From the NCBI RefSeq assembly GCF_017591425.1, contig NW_024465885.1:35968501-36032500 (forward strand): a stretch of 64,000 nucleotides of DNA. Reading direction: 5' to 3'. This stretch comes from Ochotona curzoniae (taxonomy: Eukaryota; Chordata; Mammalia; Lagomorpha; Ochotonidae). The translations under genes and the position numbers were made by a program. The notes beneath the pieces are model-generated. The model was given only the letters and a program-made list of their open reading frames with translations. It did not search any database and was not told the DNA's origin. Shown piece after piece: positions 24,481 through 35,580 of the stretch (the stretch's first letter is position 1; each line of letters opens with the position of its first letter).

Positions 24481-24960
24481 TTTAATTTTGTTTTGGTTTT
24501 GGTTTGTTTTTCACCTGGATTTTTAGCAATCACTGAATTGCTCAGGAACGTCTCTTCAGGCAGGTTGAGCTGGAATCCTCTACCAGCACTGCCTGATCCC
24601 TGCTTACTCTACCGCTCAGTTAGAATGGGCAACACCTGCTATCTCATGGGACTCTTCCTCTGGAACTGTATATCTAGTCTTCAGCATGAAACCTCAAAGA
24701 ATTTTCTAGTAGTTTTCTCTTTGTGGACAGCCATTGTGCAGCAACCGCAGACTGTTGTCTCTCTTCTATTCTGTTTGGACTTTGCTGTGTGGTGAAAGAG
24801 TGGTGCTAACAGGCAGGAACTTTCTCCTGGGGACCAAAGTCCCCTGCTGCCTGTTACTCAGTTCCTTCAATGTGAGATTCCAGTCAGTTGGTGTGGCTAA
24901 GACAGCCATTAGCAGTCCTTTGTACCAGAGTCTAATCATTGAGTTGGGTTCATGACATCA
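24481..24960. other. less AT-rich unclassified block
   Basis: About 480 bp begins with a GT-rich GGTTTTGGTTTGTTTTTCACC segment and is clearly less AT-rich than its flanks. Two overlapping open frames (100 and 73 aa) lack recognisable motifs. It is repeat-like in composition but I found no second copy in the window. Confidence 0.3.
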
Positions 24961-24999
24961 GCCTTCTGTTAAAGCAGACCCTGGCAGTCAGTTAAGTTG

Positions 25000-25138
25000 G
25001 CTCAAGTAATTGGGCTCCGGCCTTTTGGATGGAAACCCTGGATTGAATTCTGGTTTATGGCTTTCAGCCATTCTTGATCAGATCTTCCTGGTATTTGGGG
25101 AGCAAACCACTGGAAGAGAGCTGTCTGTGTTCACAAGT
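25000..25138 (+). mobile_element. very old CSINE 3' half
   Basis: GATCTTCCTGGTATTTGGGG preceded by a CTCAAGTAATTGGGCTCC-like segment and followed by GAGCAAACCACTGGAAGAGAG matches the CSINE core order (leading TTGGGTCC, then CATTTGGGGAGTGAACCAGTGGATGGAAGA). Strongly degraded. Confidence 0.5.
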
Positions 25139-25810
25139 TATAAAATGTGTCATAGTTACTTTAATTAAAGCACAAATGCATACGAGCACCCAGGCCCATC
25201 TCTGCAACTGCCTTCTTTTATGCCTCTTATTATCTTGCATGTGAGATCAGAACTTGCATTACATTCAAAGTAAATTTTATTCTCTTTCCAAAACCCAAAA
25301 CATCGATCAGATATAATCTATTTCTATGTATAAACTAAAATGCACATTCATATTTTGGAAAATAGTTATTTAAAAGTTATTTAAATATTAAATAAAATGT
25401 TGATCAAAATATAAAATGAAATAGAGATTGCATGAAAATAATATTTTGTATTAAAATATGAAGTAGACAGCCTGAAAATTAAATGCATGCTGAAATAGAA
25501 GCACTGATAATGATGGAAATGTACTGTAGCAATGTTCAATATGGTAGCCATGAGCCACTATCAATCATGTGAAATGTTGCAAGAATTAAAGAGAAAGCCA
25601 ATATTTAAAAGTACTAAATTGCAACCTAAACTTAAACTTTAAACAGTAATAAACACATACAGCTTGAGGCCACTGTGCTGTGCTAATGTAGAACATTTCC
25701 ATCCTGCCGAAAGCTTGATCAAAACACCGTGTTCTGGATCATTTCATCTCTCTGAGGCAAATGTGAATAAACACAAACTTATCTGGAGGCTGGCTGTTGG
25801 ATGCTTTTAT
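25139..25810. other. AT-rich DNA, nothing recognised
   Basis: No supported feature. Confidence 0.5.
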
Positions 25811-25824
25811 ATTGACAGTCATTT

Positions 25825-26157
25825 TCTTTTTTTTTTCTTAAAAATTTATTTATTTTTATCATAAAGTCACATTTACAGAGAGACCAGGAGATAAATATCT
25901 TTCACCTACTGGTTCGCTCACCAAATAGCAGCGATGGCCAGAGCTGACCTGACCCGAAGCCAGGAGCCAGGAGCTGCTTCCAGGTCTCCCATGTGGGTAC
26001 ATGGACCCAAGGCTTTGGGCTGTCCTCAGCTGCTTCCCGTGCCACAGGCAAGCAGTAAAAAGGGAAGTGGAGCAGCCAGAATACGAACTGGTGGCCACAT
26101 GGGGTCCTGGCACATGCATGGCGAGGATTTTAGCCATTAGCCTGTCACACTGGACCC
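25825..26157 (-). mobile_element. CSINE, older subtype, antisense
   Basis: Tail AAAAATTTATTTATTTTTAT, then the subtype-specific ACCTACTGGTTCGCTCACC and CAGGAGCCAGGAGCTGCTTCC, and head CACACTGGACCC. Diverged target-site duplication ATTGACAGTCATTT (25,811) against ATTAACAGTTGTTT (26,158), 11 of 14. Confidence 0.92.
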
Positions 26158-26171
26158 ATTAACAGTTGTTT

Positions 26172-26713
26172 CAAGTTTAATAAGAAAATAATGACTTCTA
26201 AAATATGTCTCTATAATTGCATATACTTTGTCCTATTATATGCATTTTCCAGTTGCACAGTTATTCTGTTACTGCTTACAGACATTTGAATAGAAAACAA
26301 ATTTTCTAAATGCAACCATGAAGTACAACAATAAACATTGGAAAAGAACATGTTTAATCCAAAAGATTATTTCTATTTCAGACCAACATACATGATAATT
26401 TAATCTACATCTAACTTGATATTTTAACCAGTTTCTTATGCATATTAAAGAATATAGGACGAATCAATTACTTTCAGCCCGCTTTCATTCTTTTTCTATT
26501 AAATTCACTGCCTCATTTGGATGTTTCATCCACCATATTTAAATAGTAAATCTGACACTTTGAAACCAAATCAACTGATTAGGACTATTAATATAAAAAA
26601 CATTACAAGAGACTATAAAAAGAATAAACTAATTTTAAATGGAAAAGTTATGTGCAGCACATTCTGTTGTAGCAATTCTTCATGTTTCTTTGCAGGAATA
26701 TATTCAAATAATA
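26172..26713. other. AT-rich DNA, nothing recognised
   Basis: No supported feature. Confidence 0.5.
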
Positions 26714-26729
26714 TACTCCTAAAATCTTT

Positions 26730-27054
26730 TTTTTAAAGATTTATTTTTTTATTGGAAAGGCTGATATACAGAGAGGAGAGACAGAGAGGAAGATCTTCCG
26801 TCTGATGATTCACTCCCCAAGCGTGCGCAACGGCCACGGACGATGCTATGCCAGTCCGAAGCCAGGAGCCTCTTCCAGGTCTCCCACGCAGGTGCAGGTC
26901 CCAAAGCTTTGGGCCGTCCTTGACTGCTTTCCCAGGCCACAGGCAGGGAGCTGGAAGGGAACTGGGGCTGCCGGGATTAGAACCAGCGCTCATATGGGAT
27001 CCCGGGCATGCAAGGCGAGGACCTTAACCACTTGCGCCACTGCGCCAGGCCCTG
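26730..27054 (-). mobile_element. young CSINE, antisense
   Basis: Near-consensus inverted copy ending CTGCGCCAGGCCCTG. Target-site duplication TACTCCTAAAATCTTT (26,714-26,729) against TACTCCTAAATTCTTT (27,055-27,070), 15 of 16. Confidence 0.96.
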
Positions 27055-27070
27055 TACTCCTAAATTCTTT

Positions 27071-29342
27071 CACAGAAGACTGTAAACACAGGTTACTGCA
27101 GAAGGAAGTTCCTGAAAATAACCAGAACCCAAAGTAAATTGACTCTTTTGTATGCATGTCTCATATATGCACATACATATATATATATGTGTGTGTGTAT
27201 GTGTATATATTTATATCATATGTATGTATATATATGATACTTGAATGTAAATCACAGATTAGAAACAATACTTGATGTTAGCACCATAGAATGAAAGTTT
27301 TAAGTTGCTACTTTGCCCCAAATATACTATACATTTTGCTCTGAAATAGACTTACATTCCCAAAAAGGTTTAAAAATTTGAATTTAAAGTAAAATTTATC
27401 CCATGTCCTCATGTCTACATGGCATACTAAGGTTTGATATTGTAAAACTAGTATTGAAGTTCTGTGACACTTACCATAACATTAAAATTCTCATTATAAG
27501 CTATACTATCTTTTAAAAGTTAAGTAACCTTTATTGAATTTATTGCAAGGAGGCAGAGCACAAAAGGCATGTTTCAGGTTCTTTCATTATGGGATACATA
27601 CAAACCTTACAGTATGTTCTTGTTATTGGATGATAAACATAAGTGCACCGTGGAATAGAAAACAAAGGAGGAAAGCTATAAGTTTTTTTTTTCAATACAA
27701 GACAGAAGCAAGGTGAAGCAAAACAACATAAGGTGAAACCTCTGTTGTCTTGAAAACACCACAAGTAAATACCAATTTTCATTAATAAGCAGAGTTTTAC
27801 TGAAGTGTGTTAACCACAGTGAACCTTTTCAGCAAGTGGATTATTGATGTTTTTGAATAATCACAGCAGAAAAGAGCAAATACATTTGTGAAATGATCAA
27901 TACAATACAAGCCCTGCTAAGGTCCAGTATTATTTGTCTCCATCTAAAACCATAAATGATCCATGGACTAAGTGTTACTTTATATGTAGTTTTCATCCTT
28001 ACTGCTGATCTTGATGCTTTATAAATGTTGGTTGAATTGACTAATCTGAACCTTTGCAATGATCATTAGCAAAAAATTTACTGTCTAGAGTTCAGGCTCT
28101 GGGGCGAAGGCCCAGAGTGGCCATAACAAAATTGTGATAGCAGCCAGAACAATTCAACAGAAATCAAAGAAACAGATCTTCCCCTAGTGAGACAAGACAA
28201 GACTGCTGGAGATAGTTTCAGATCTGCTGACTGCTCCACTTACTAAGAAGCCCACAGCAACTGAACGCCAGTGGAGTGAGGTGTCACAACCCAGCAGTTC
28301 AGACTGGGAACAGGTGTGAAAAGCAATGCTTTGAAGATGAGTAACAGTGGACTCAAAGCAGCAGTGCTGTGGATCCTGAACGCAAGACTGAGGAAGAGAC
28401 TGGGAAGAGAGGGAGTTCAGATGAGACATTTGGGTTCACATGAGGTCCTAGATGCTATCTTTTGGAAATAGCAAAGTAGCAAAATGAGCACATGATGCTA
28501 TAGAAAGCACAGTTAGCTAAGCAAATGTTTCTGTGTATGCACTACTTTATTAAAAGATATTAATATATATTTTAATTTAGGATCACATTAATATATCTTT
28601 CCATGATAGGTTGTTTAAATGTCAAATATTCATGGAAAAATATATATTATGAAAAAACTTTATGTAATTCAAAAAGATTTACTCAAAATTAAAGACTTTT
28701 TAATTCACTTTTTCTCCACATATCTGCAGTTTGCTTTTATATTTCTGTGCTATACCATATATAAATTATATAATTTTTGCATAAGAGTGCAATTTATAGG
28801 AAAATATCTTTGAATATACAGAAGTTTAGCTCTTACAAACACTGCTAATTTGCATCTCATAAAAACTGCTTATAAAACTACGATAATGCTGCATGATTTA
28901 ACTAGTGTGTAAATCTCTTGTCCATATTCCTGTGAAGCAGGCTTTCTACCTTTGTATCGTTGATCACTATTGTTAGCAATGTATGAAGGCTGTGATTAAG
29001 TAAACAGCAAAAAAAAAGGCAAACTTATGATTTCTAAAACTAAAGACACGGCTTTTATTTGTTCCAGCATCAAGAAGTGAAATGTAAACTTTTTATGGCA
29101 TAAATCATTTTACTTGTACAATTTTTATTTTATTGATATTTTAATGTGTAGAATATATAACAATAATGACAATGATAATAGCATCTTGAAATTTCAACCA
29201 ATGTCCCCAAAACTTGCATGCAGGGGTAAAATTAGACAAAAATGAACATCGAGTATAAATTATGTAGAATGTAGAGTGATGGTGGTAGTTTGCATTTTCT
29301 CAATGTTTATATATTCATGCACAAATCCTTAAAGAAAAGTTT
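27071..29342. other. mostly AT-rich DNA
   Basis: Holds a TATA/TGTG simple repeat at 27,165-27,240 and a less AT-rich block at about 28,080-28,445 (CAACCCAGCAGTTCAGACTG and similar words) that looks like 5'-UTR or repeat sequence but matches nothing I know. The rest is unremarkable. Confidence 0.45.
27165..27240. repeat. TA/TG simple repeat
   Basis: Alternating purine-pyrimidine run ACATATATATATATGTGTGT followed by further TATG and TATA repeats. Confidence 0.85.
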
Positions 29343-29359
29343 TAAAATCTCCTTATTTT

Positions 29360-29694
29360 GGAGCCCTGTGCAATAGTGTAGCGGCTAAATTCCTGCCCTT
29401 GAATGCATCGGGATCCCACATGGTAGCCAGTTCTAATCCTGGTGGCCCTGCTTCTCATCTATCTCTCTGCTTGTGGCCTGGAAAAGCAGTCGAGGATGGC
29501 CAATGCCTTGGGACCCTGCACTTGCATGGGAGACCTGGAAGAAGCTCCTGACTCCTGGCTTTAAACTGACTCAGCCCCAGCCGTTGTGACCACTTGGTGA
29601 GTGAACCACCACATGGAAGATCTTCCTCTCTGTCTCTCCTCTTTTCTGTTTATCTGACTTTCCAATAAAAATAAAATAAATAAACCTTTAAAAA
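29360..29694 (+). mobile_element. CSINE
   Basis: GGAGCCCTGTGCAATAGTGT head, GTTCTAATCCTGG B box, GATCTTCCTCTCTGTCTCTC and a CCAATAAAAATAAAATAAAT tail. The flanks share an AAATCTCC-TTATTTT / AAATCTC-ATTTTC target, diverged. Confidence 0.93.
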
Positions 29695-30383
29695 ATAAAT
29701 CTCATTTTCAAAATGGCAATTGTCTAAAGCCACCACCACAAGAATATTGAAATAATGCTGTTACCAGAATTCCTTGCCGATTTCTTCCTGCTGCATGAAT
29801 GTTTTCCCATTAGTGTTAATCCTGCACTGACTCTGTATTAATTGGTTAAAAAATAGCTGCAGAAACATGACTAAATTACTTCAAAACTTGGTGCAGAGTT
29901 TACAGATTGGTTGACTCTCACAGTGAATCCTAAGCAAGTATTGCTGGGTGGTTATGCTTAAACTAAAAGAAAGTAAAAACTTTCAAGTTATGAATCCTAA
30001 AAGCAAAGTTTTCCTTATCTGGTGGTAGCTCTCTCCTGAGAAAGATGTATAAAATAAGTGAATGGTCTAGTGTAGTCAGAAAAATTGCTAAGCAATTTAG
30101 TGTAACAACAGCCCACATTACTTCAATATAAGTTTATGTTCAATGTGTTATGCTTATTCCCAGTTGACATTAAGTGATAAATCTGTAGTGACAATTATGC
30201 AAAGAGGTCAAGCAATCAATTTACATGAGCAGTTAATGATCTAGGTATTTTTTTAAGTTATAAAAGTACAATCTTCATAATTACAAACTTGTGAAATATT
30301 TTTATTGACATATAACAAGTTAAAATATCTAAAACTCACTGAAAAATCCATCTGAAGGTTTCCATAGTTACCAAAGTGGGTGG
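29695..30383. other. AT-rich DNA, nothing recognised
   Basis: No supported feature. Confidence 0.5.
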
Positions 30384-30503
30384 GTGGAGTTTGCATCGGA
30401 CTTACCTGTTACTTGGACTTCTGGCTGGACGGGAAAATGTGGTGTAGATCCTGCATGTCACCAGGACAACAGAGTCCTGGAGGACCAATGATGCCCTCAG
30501 CTG
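30384..30503 (+). repeat. 120-bp direct repeat, left copy
   Basis: Same length as 32,191-32,310 with no gaps and about 8 mismatches by eye (about 93% identity). It begins GTGGAGTTTGCATCGGACTT and ends ATGCCCTCAGCTG. Homology stops abruptly at both sides. Confidence 0.9.
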
Positions 30504-30700
30504 GCTGGCCTTTCCTCTCCTAATAAGGACCTGAGGGCACCCGCTCTGGTTTGAGTATTAGGAGGGGTGCAAAAGCCTCCTGCATATTTCTTTGCATGCC
30601 TTTAATCCCATAGCTCCTGTATTTCTCTCAGCCTCTCTGTTGGGCAAAGAAAAGGCCCAACAGACTTATTCCCAATGAAGGCCTCATGTCAACAGTCGGC
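30504..30700 (+). mobile_element. possible LTR or retroelement end
   Basis: A less AT-rich continuation of the direct repeat with purine/pyrimidine words such as CCTAATAAGGACCTGAGGGC and GTTGGGCAAAGAAAAGGCCC. Together with the block before it, this could be part of an LTR or an L1 3' UTR. I see no decisive primer-binding site, polypurine tract or second full copy. Confidence 0.3.
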
Positions 30701-31250
30701 CAAGGCTTTTTTCTTTTCTTGGTTTTCAGCCTTACATGGGCTGTAAGCTTTCTCTGAAGTCATTTACCTTAGGTAAATATTCAGGATTTTGGAGAACAGA
30801 TTAGAAACAGAAAGCTTACAGTATTTTTTTTTCCATACTATGGTTTTATTTCACAAATATAATATAAACTCATGCCTTTATGAAAGTTTTTACTTTTACT
30901 TTTTTTTTCTTTTCTATATTAACTTTGTATTCCTTCCAGCATTGGTATAAAAATAAACTGAGATTAATTTAACTCAGACACAACTGTCCTAGTTAAATTC
31001 ATAGCCTTCAAACAACATGTTTAAGTAATAAAGGTTTGCTTCTACAATTTTCTAGGATTAACATTGTTTCCCTTGCCATGGCAAAGTTAGGATGTAATTA
31101 AATGTTGAAAGCATTTCTAACACAGTGGATATTTGCTGGATATTTGTCTCAGAATACTTGGCACATTAGATAAGATGCAGTTAGAATAACTTGTAGCTAG
31201 GTTTAAAAACTTTGCTTCAGCATTTGGCTGAACAACAGGCTAATTTTCTT

Positions 31251-31596
31251 TTTTTTTTTTTTTTTTTTTTTTTAAAGATTTATTTTTATTATTTTTCATT
31301 GGAAAGACGGATATACAGAGAGGAGAGACAGAGAGGAAGATCTTCCGTCCGATGATTCACTCCCCAAGTGAGCGCAACGGGCCGATACTATGCCGATCCG
31401 AAGCCAGGAGCCTCTTCCGAGTCTCCCACGCGGGTGCAGGTTCCCAAAGCTTTGGGCCGTCCTCGACTGCCTTCCCAGGCCACAAGCAGGGAGCTGGAAG
31501 GGAAGCGGGGCTGCCGGGATTAGAACCGGCGCCCATATGGGATCCCGGGGGTGCAAGGCGAGGACCTTTAACCACTTGCGCCACCGTGCCGGGCCC
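31251..31596 (-). mobile_element. youngest-looking CSINE, antisense
   Basis: Near-consensus inverted copy with a 25-base T run (A tail) and CpGs retained in CGGATATACAGAG, CGTCCGATG, CCGGCGCCC and CCGTGCCGGGCCC. The target-site duplication AGGCTAATTTTCTT is perfect (31,237-31,250 and 31,597-31,610). Confidence 0.97.
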
Positions 31597-31796
31597 AGGC
31601 TAATTTTCTTATACCATGATGTTATATTAGAATACTTGAGGTACCTGCTATTATGAAATTCATCTTGAGCAATGACATGGCTCTCAAACCATCTTCGCTT
31701 TTTCGAGGAGACACCTGAGAGACATGACAAGGTTCCTTCAGTGAGCCACTGTTCCTTTGTTCCCAGTCCCCACCCCTTCCAATGTGTCCTTCAATT

Positions 31797-32100
31797 CTTG
31801 GAAAGACAGATTTATACAGAGAAAGAAAGATAGAAATAAAGAATTTTCATCTACTGGTTCTCTCCCCAAAAGGCAGTATTAGCTGGGGATGAGTGGATCA
31901 GAAGCCAAGAGCTAGGAGCTATGTCCAGGTCTCCAAAATGGATGCAGAATCTCAAAGCTTTGGGTCAATCTGTACTGTTGTCCTGGGCCATATGAGAAAG
32001 CCAGATGGGAAGTGGAACAGCTGTGACATGAACTGGTGCCTATATGGGATCCCTGCACTTGTAGCTGGAAGAGTACCCAATTGAGCCATCATGCCGAGTC
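31797..32100 (-). mobile_element. older CSINE, antisense
   Basis: TGGAAAGACAGATTTATACAG, CATCTACTGGTTCTCTCCCC, GAAGCCAAGAGCTAGGAGCT, TCAAAGCTTTGGGTCAATC and CCTATATGGGATCCCTGCA in order. No intact tail. Confidence 0.88.
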
Positions 32101-32190
32101 TGCATTTTTCATTTCAACTCATTGTTATTTTATGCTTCTCATCACTTCAATTGCCTAGGCAATTTTATATTTAGCCTTTATACTTTGTGT

Positions 32191-32310
32191 GTGGAGTTTG
32201 CATCGGACTTACCTATTACTTGGACTTCTAGCTGGACCAGAAAATGTGGTGTAAATCCTGCATGACACCAGGACAACAGAGTCCTGGATGACCAATGATG
32301 CCCTCGGCTG
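32191..32310 (+). repeat. 120-bp direct repeat, right copy
   Basis: Same-strand match to 30,384-30,503 (about 93% by eye, gap-free), 1.8 kb apart. It continues to the right into a sequence that differs from the continuation of the left copy. Confidence 0.9.
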
Positions 32311-32598
32311 TTGACAGCCTTTGCCTATGTCTGTCTATGTCTATACATTTGAGGAATATTTTCCTTATTACCTGTTGTATTCTTTGCCTAATGTAGCGTT
32401 CAGCCTGTGAGTATGAAGTGACTGAAAATATGCCCTAATTGTCATTGAAAATTAAAATAATGAGAAGGAATAGGAGGGTGGTTGAGGAACACCAACAGCA
32501 GGTGGGTAGGGTGGGGCGTAACATGATCCTCTCACATCTATATTGGGCAATTTGGAAAATTTGTTCACTTACATAAATAAAATGTTTTAAGAAGAAAG
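32311..32598 (+). mobile_element. retroelement 3' end with G-rich tract and A-rich tail
   Basis: GTTCAGCCTGTGAGTATGAAG followed by AGTGACTGAAAA aligns with TTCAGCCTGTGGACATTGAG and AGTGGATTGAAA at about 60,575. Both then have a G-rich tract (AGGAGGGTGGTTGAGG and GTGGGTAGGGTGGGGCG here) and end in AT-rich sequence with AATAAA. This is the layout of an L1 3' UTR of a different subfamily from that at 10 kb. Family not identified. Confidence 0.5.
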
Positions 32599-33722
32599 TA
32601 AATCTTTAAATCCTCACAAGAAATTTCCCTCCCAAGCATAAACTAAATCATTAATGTAAACTGCACTCATTGGAAAAGTTTGAGCTGCTTATGGAAATAG
32701 AATCTTTAATAAAAACTACAATTTTCTAGCTAAATTAAGTAAACATTGTATGTAAAATCATGCTGAAAAAAAGTTATGAGTATGTTGCATTCTGGTGTTT
32801 ATACTAAAGTGATAATAGAAAGTTTATCATTCTCATTATGTAAACTGGTTTTATATCCATCTTACATTATTGTTAGAGAAATTATTCCTAAAATTAGAAA
32901 ATCTGAGTTCGTAGGCTTGCAGAGAATTACTTTATATGTATATATAAGGAAGTAAATGTATACATTTTGAATGTGGAGATATAATAACCAAATTATAACC
33001 TTTGCGCTTTAATATTCAGATTTTTGCTTATTGCAGATTCTTTGGGCTCTTGTACATATGGGGTCTTTTTGAAATGGCTTAACAAATGCATCACAGACTA
33101 AAATGAAACAATGCTCCTTGATAACCACTCATATCGCTACACAATGTCTTCACAGAGAATGGGACTGACAGCTCTAGATATTTGGCTCTTTTGTAATCAT
33201 GTTTCAGCCTGCACCTTCAGTGGTGAAGGTGGTTTAATCATCAGTACAAACAGCAGTATGTGATTACTTGCGTATTTCCAAATCCATTCCTCTGTTTTGT
33301 CACCATGGAACGTAGACCAATTCACGTGAGGCTATGAAGGACAGAGATAATTTCCATAACCCATTTGTGTTTGCTTTGTGGTCAGTAGGCAGATGCTAAA
33401 ATCCAATGATTTGGAACAGGTCCCAGTAGAAAGAGAGAAATCCTTCAGTCTGTGATGAATCTAAAATTAACCTTGGGAGTGTTGTTTAAGAAAAGGAGAA
33501 ACATCTGCTGTGTTGGACCGTAGACAACAGATTTGGTGAAGTAGTTGAGATCATCAAAATCTATACTGAATTAGCAGCATTCAAATAAATGTATGTGTAC
33601 TTATATAACAGATGATTCTACAAAATGTAGGAATTGTGATGTCAAGCAATCTCCTCAGTACACTCTGTTTCTAAATAGAATTCATTTAATGAAATACATT
33701 GGAAACCCAAGTTTCAGGATTT
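32599..33722. other. AT-rich DNA, nothing recognised
   Basis: No supported feature. Confidence 0.5.
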
Positions 33723-34010
33723 TAGCAAAGCAGCTAAGATGACTTTTGCTACGTCCACTTCCAGTTTCAAAGTGTCTGGGTTAAAGTGTGCACTCCATTT
33801 CTGATTGCAGCTTCCTGATAATGTACTTTCTGCATGCATCAGATGATGTTCTCAGGATTTGGCTCCCTGCAACACTGACAATGGTCCAGATCAAGTAAAG
33901 GAGGACTGCTTGAAGACTGGCGCAGCTCTGTCTCTAAGGGCATGTGGAGAATAAAATGGAAGAACTCCCTCTGCCTCTGTGTTATCTCTGCTTTTCAAGT
34001 AATATGATGT
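33723..34010 (+). mobile_element. very old CSINE
   Basis: In order: GCAGCTTCCTGATAATGTAC, CAGATGATGTTCTCAGGATTTGG, a GGCTCCCTGCAAC segment, GGCGCAGCTCTG, GGAAGAACTCCCTCTGCC and TCTGCTTTTCAAGTAATATG, corresponding to an ancient CSINE subtype. Short insertions interrupt it. Confidence 0.6.
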
Positions 34011-34660
34011 AACTGATTCAAGTTATCCAAAATAAATTGACACTCATCCTTAGGTATGGTAGCTGTGATGGGAACTAGCTTCAGAATTTTAAGTATACCT
34101 AACAAATTCTATGAGTTTGAGGACAGTTACTTTTTTTTTTAGAAAATGGCTAGTTTGGGGCAGCAAAGATTTGAATCTTATTTAATAAATATTTGAATTA
34201 TGATGAGCTAGCTATTATAGTAATATCAAACAAACTAAGATAATTCAATAAAGGAATGAAGAACTTTGATAGGACAGAAAATTCACAATATTTCTATTAC
34301 AAACATGAGAACATCCAAGATTTAAATGGATTAACTAGATTTTAGAATTCTAATCCCCACCTTCCAGGAATTGTGGCCCAAAAGAGTACAGGAATCTGCA
34401 ATTTGTTAACTTCAGATGACTATAAACTTCAGGAATGTTTAATTCAGTTTTAAAAGTCGATTGGAAATATTCTATCAATTATTCCACCTAAAAATTAAAG
34501 TCAGAGTGATAAAAATTATGTCTTTATTTTGCATGGGAGAATGTAACCAATATTAAACAGAAGTTTTTAATATTTTTTTCTAAAACTAGATGTTCATTCA
34601 GTAGGTAATTCACTTAGGTGTTATATATTTTACAAACAATGTGGCTTTTCCACTCCAAAG
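34011..34660. other. AT-rich DNA, nothing recognised
   Basis: No supported feature. Confidence 0.5.
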
Positions 34661-34978
34661 GATTTGATTATTTGAAAGTCAGAGTTATGCAGAGAGAGTA
34701 AGGGTCAAGTAGAAGTTACCTTACCTCTGTTAGATTACACCGAAAATGATCACAATGGCTGAGACTGAGCAGGGACAAAGCCACAATCCTAAGATTCCAT
34801 CAGGATCTCTCCTACACAAGGCAAGGGCCTAAGTGCCTGGCCATTTTATATTGCTTTCCCAGGTGCACTATCAGGAAACTGGACTGAAAATGGTGCAACC
34901 GGGAGCTGAGCTGATGCTCAAATGTTCATATTTGATGTCTGCAGGCATCCAATATGGTTTAATCCACTGTACTGTAAT
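34661..34978 (-). mobile_element. old CSINE, antisense
   Basis: GATTATTTGAAAGTCAGAGT, TATGCAGAGAGAGTAAGG, GATCACAATGGCTGAGACTG, CCACAATCCTAAGATTCCAT, TTGCTTTCCCAGGTGCACTA and GGAGCTGAGCTGATGCTCAA preserve element order. The 89-aa open frame across it is coincidental. Confidence 0.7.
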
Positions 34979-35199
34979 GATAACAAACTTGCTTCAAGAT
35001 GCAAATGACAAAAGACTACTCATTTACCTTCAACAATTGGAAATCATTATCATGCTGCATAATAATGTAGACACAAAGACTGGTCGAAATTCAGCAGTAT
35101 AAATTTGTGATTCAAGGTACAGGTTGTGTAACAAATCAATCTGCCGCTTAGAAAACCCACATTCTGCAAATAATGCTTCCTCTTCTAATTTAGCCTTCT

Positions 35200-35385
35200 G
35201 GAAATGTGTACAACTGGGAGGAACAAATAATGGTTCAAATACCCAGGACGGTGCCACTGATGCTGGAGACCTGGAGGGATTTTTTTAATGCAGGCTTCAA
35301 ATAGGTCCAACCACAGATGTTGCAGGCATTTGGGGAGGGAATCAACAGACAGAAAATTGATCAGCCCTCCCAACCATCCCTCATC
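35200..35385 (+). mobile_element. degenerate CSINE 3' portion
   Basis: GGTCCAACCACAGATGTTGC followed by AGGCATTTGGGGAGGGAATC and AACAGACAGAAAATTGATCAG matches the CSINE 3' third. A CA microsatellite starts where the pyrimidine tail should be. Confidence 0.6.
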
Positions 35386-35389
35386 CACA

Positions 35390-35438
<49 letters not shown>

Positions 35439-35450
35439 ACTCACACACAC
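35386..35450 (+). repeat. CA microsatellite
   Basis: About 60 bp of (CA)n with CTCA interruptions toward the right end. It produces Thr-His and Cys-Val repeat frames on the two strands that are not genes. Confidence 0.97.
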
Positions 35451-35469
35451 CTCTTTCTCTTGTTAACTC

Positions 35470-35580
35470 AAATGAAAAGTATCCTCATCATTGTGGCTAT
35501 TTGAGGACGGTTTCATCACATGGAAGATCTCTGTCTTTCTGCTTCTCCCACTTCCTCAAATAAATAAATAGACCTTTAAA
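35470..35580 (+). mobile_element. second CSINE 3' end
   Basis: CATTGTGGCTATTTGAGGACG, then GGAAGATCTCTGTCTTTCTG and CAAATAAATAAATAGACC. It is a second 3' end directly after the first, so two truncated copies, or a tail duplication, abut here. Confidence 0.6.

Noticed and set aside
35386..35450. CRISPR-like or other spaced array
   Set aside because: It is a continuous CA dinucleotide microsatellite without spacers. No CRISPR is expected in mammalian DNA and none was seen.
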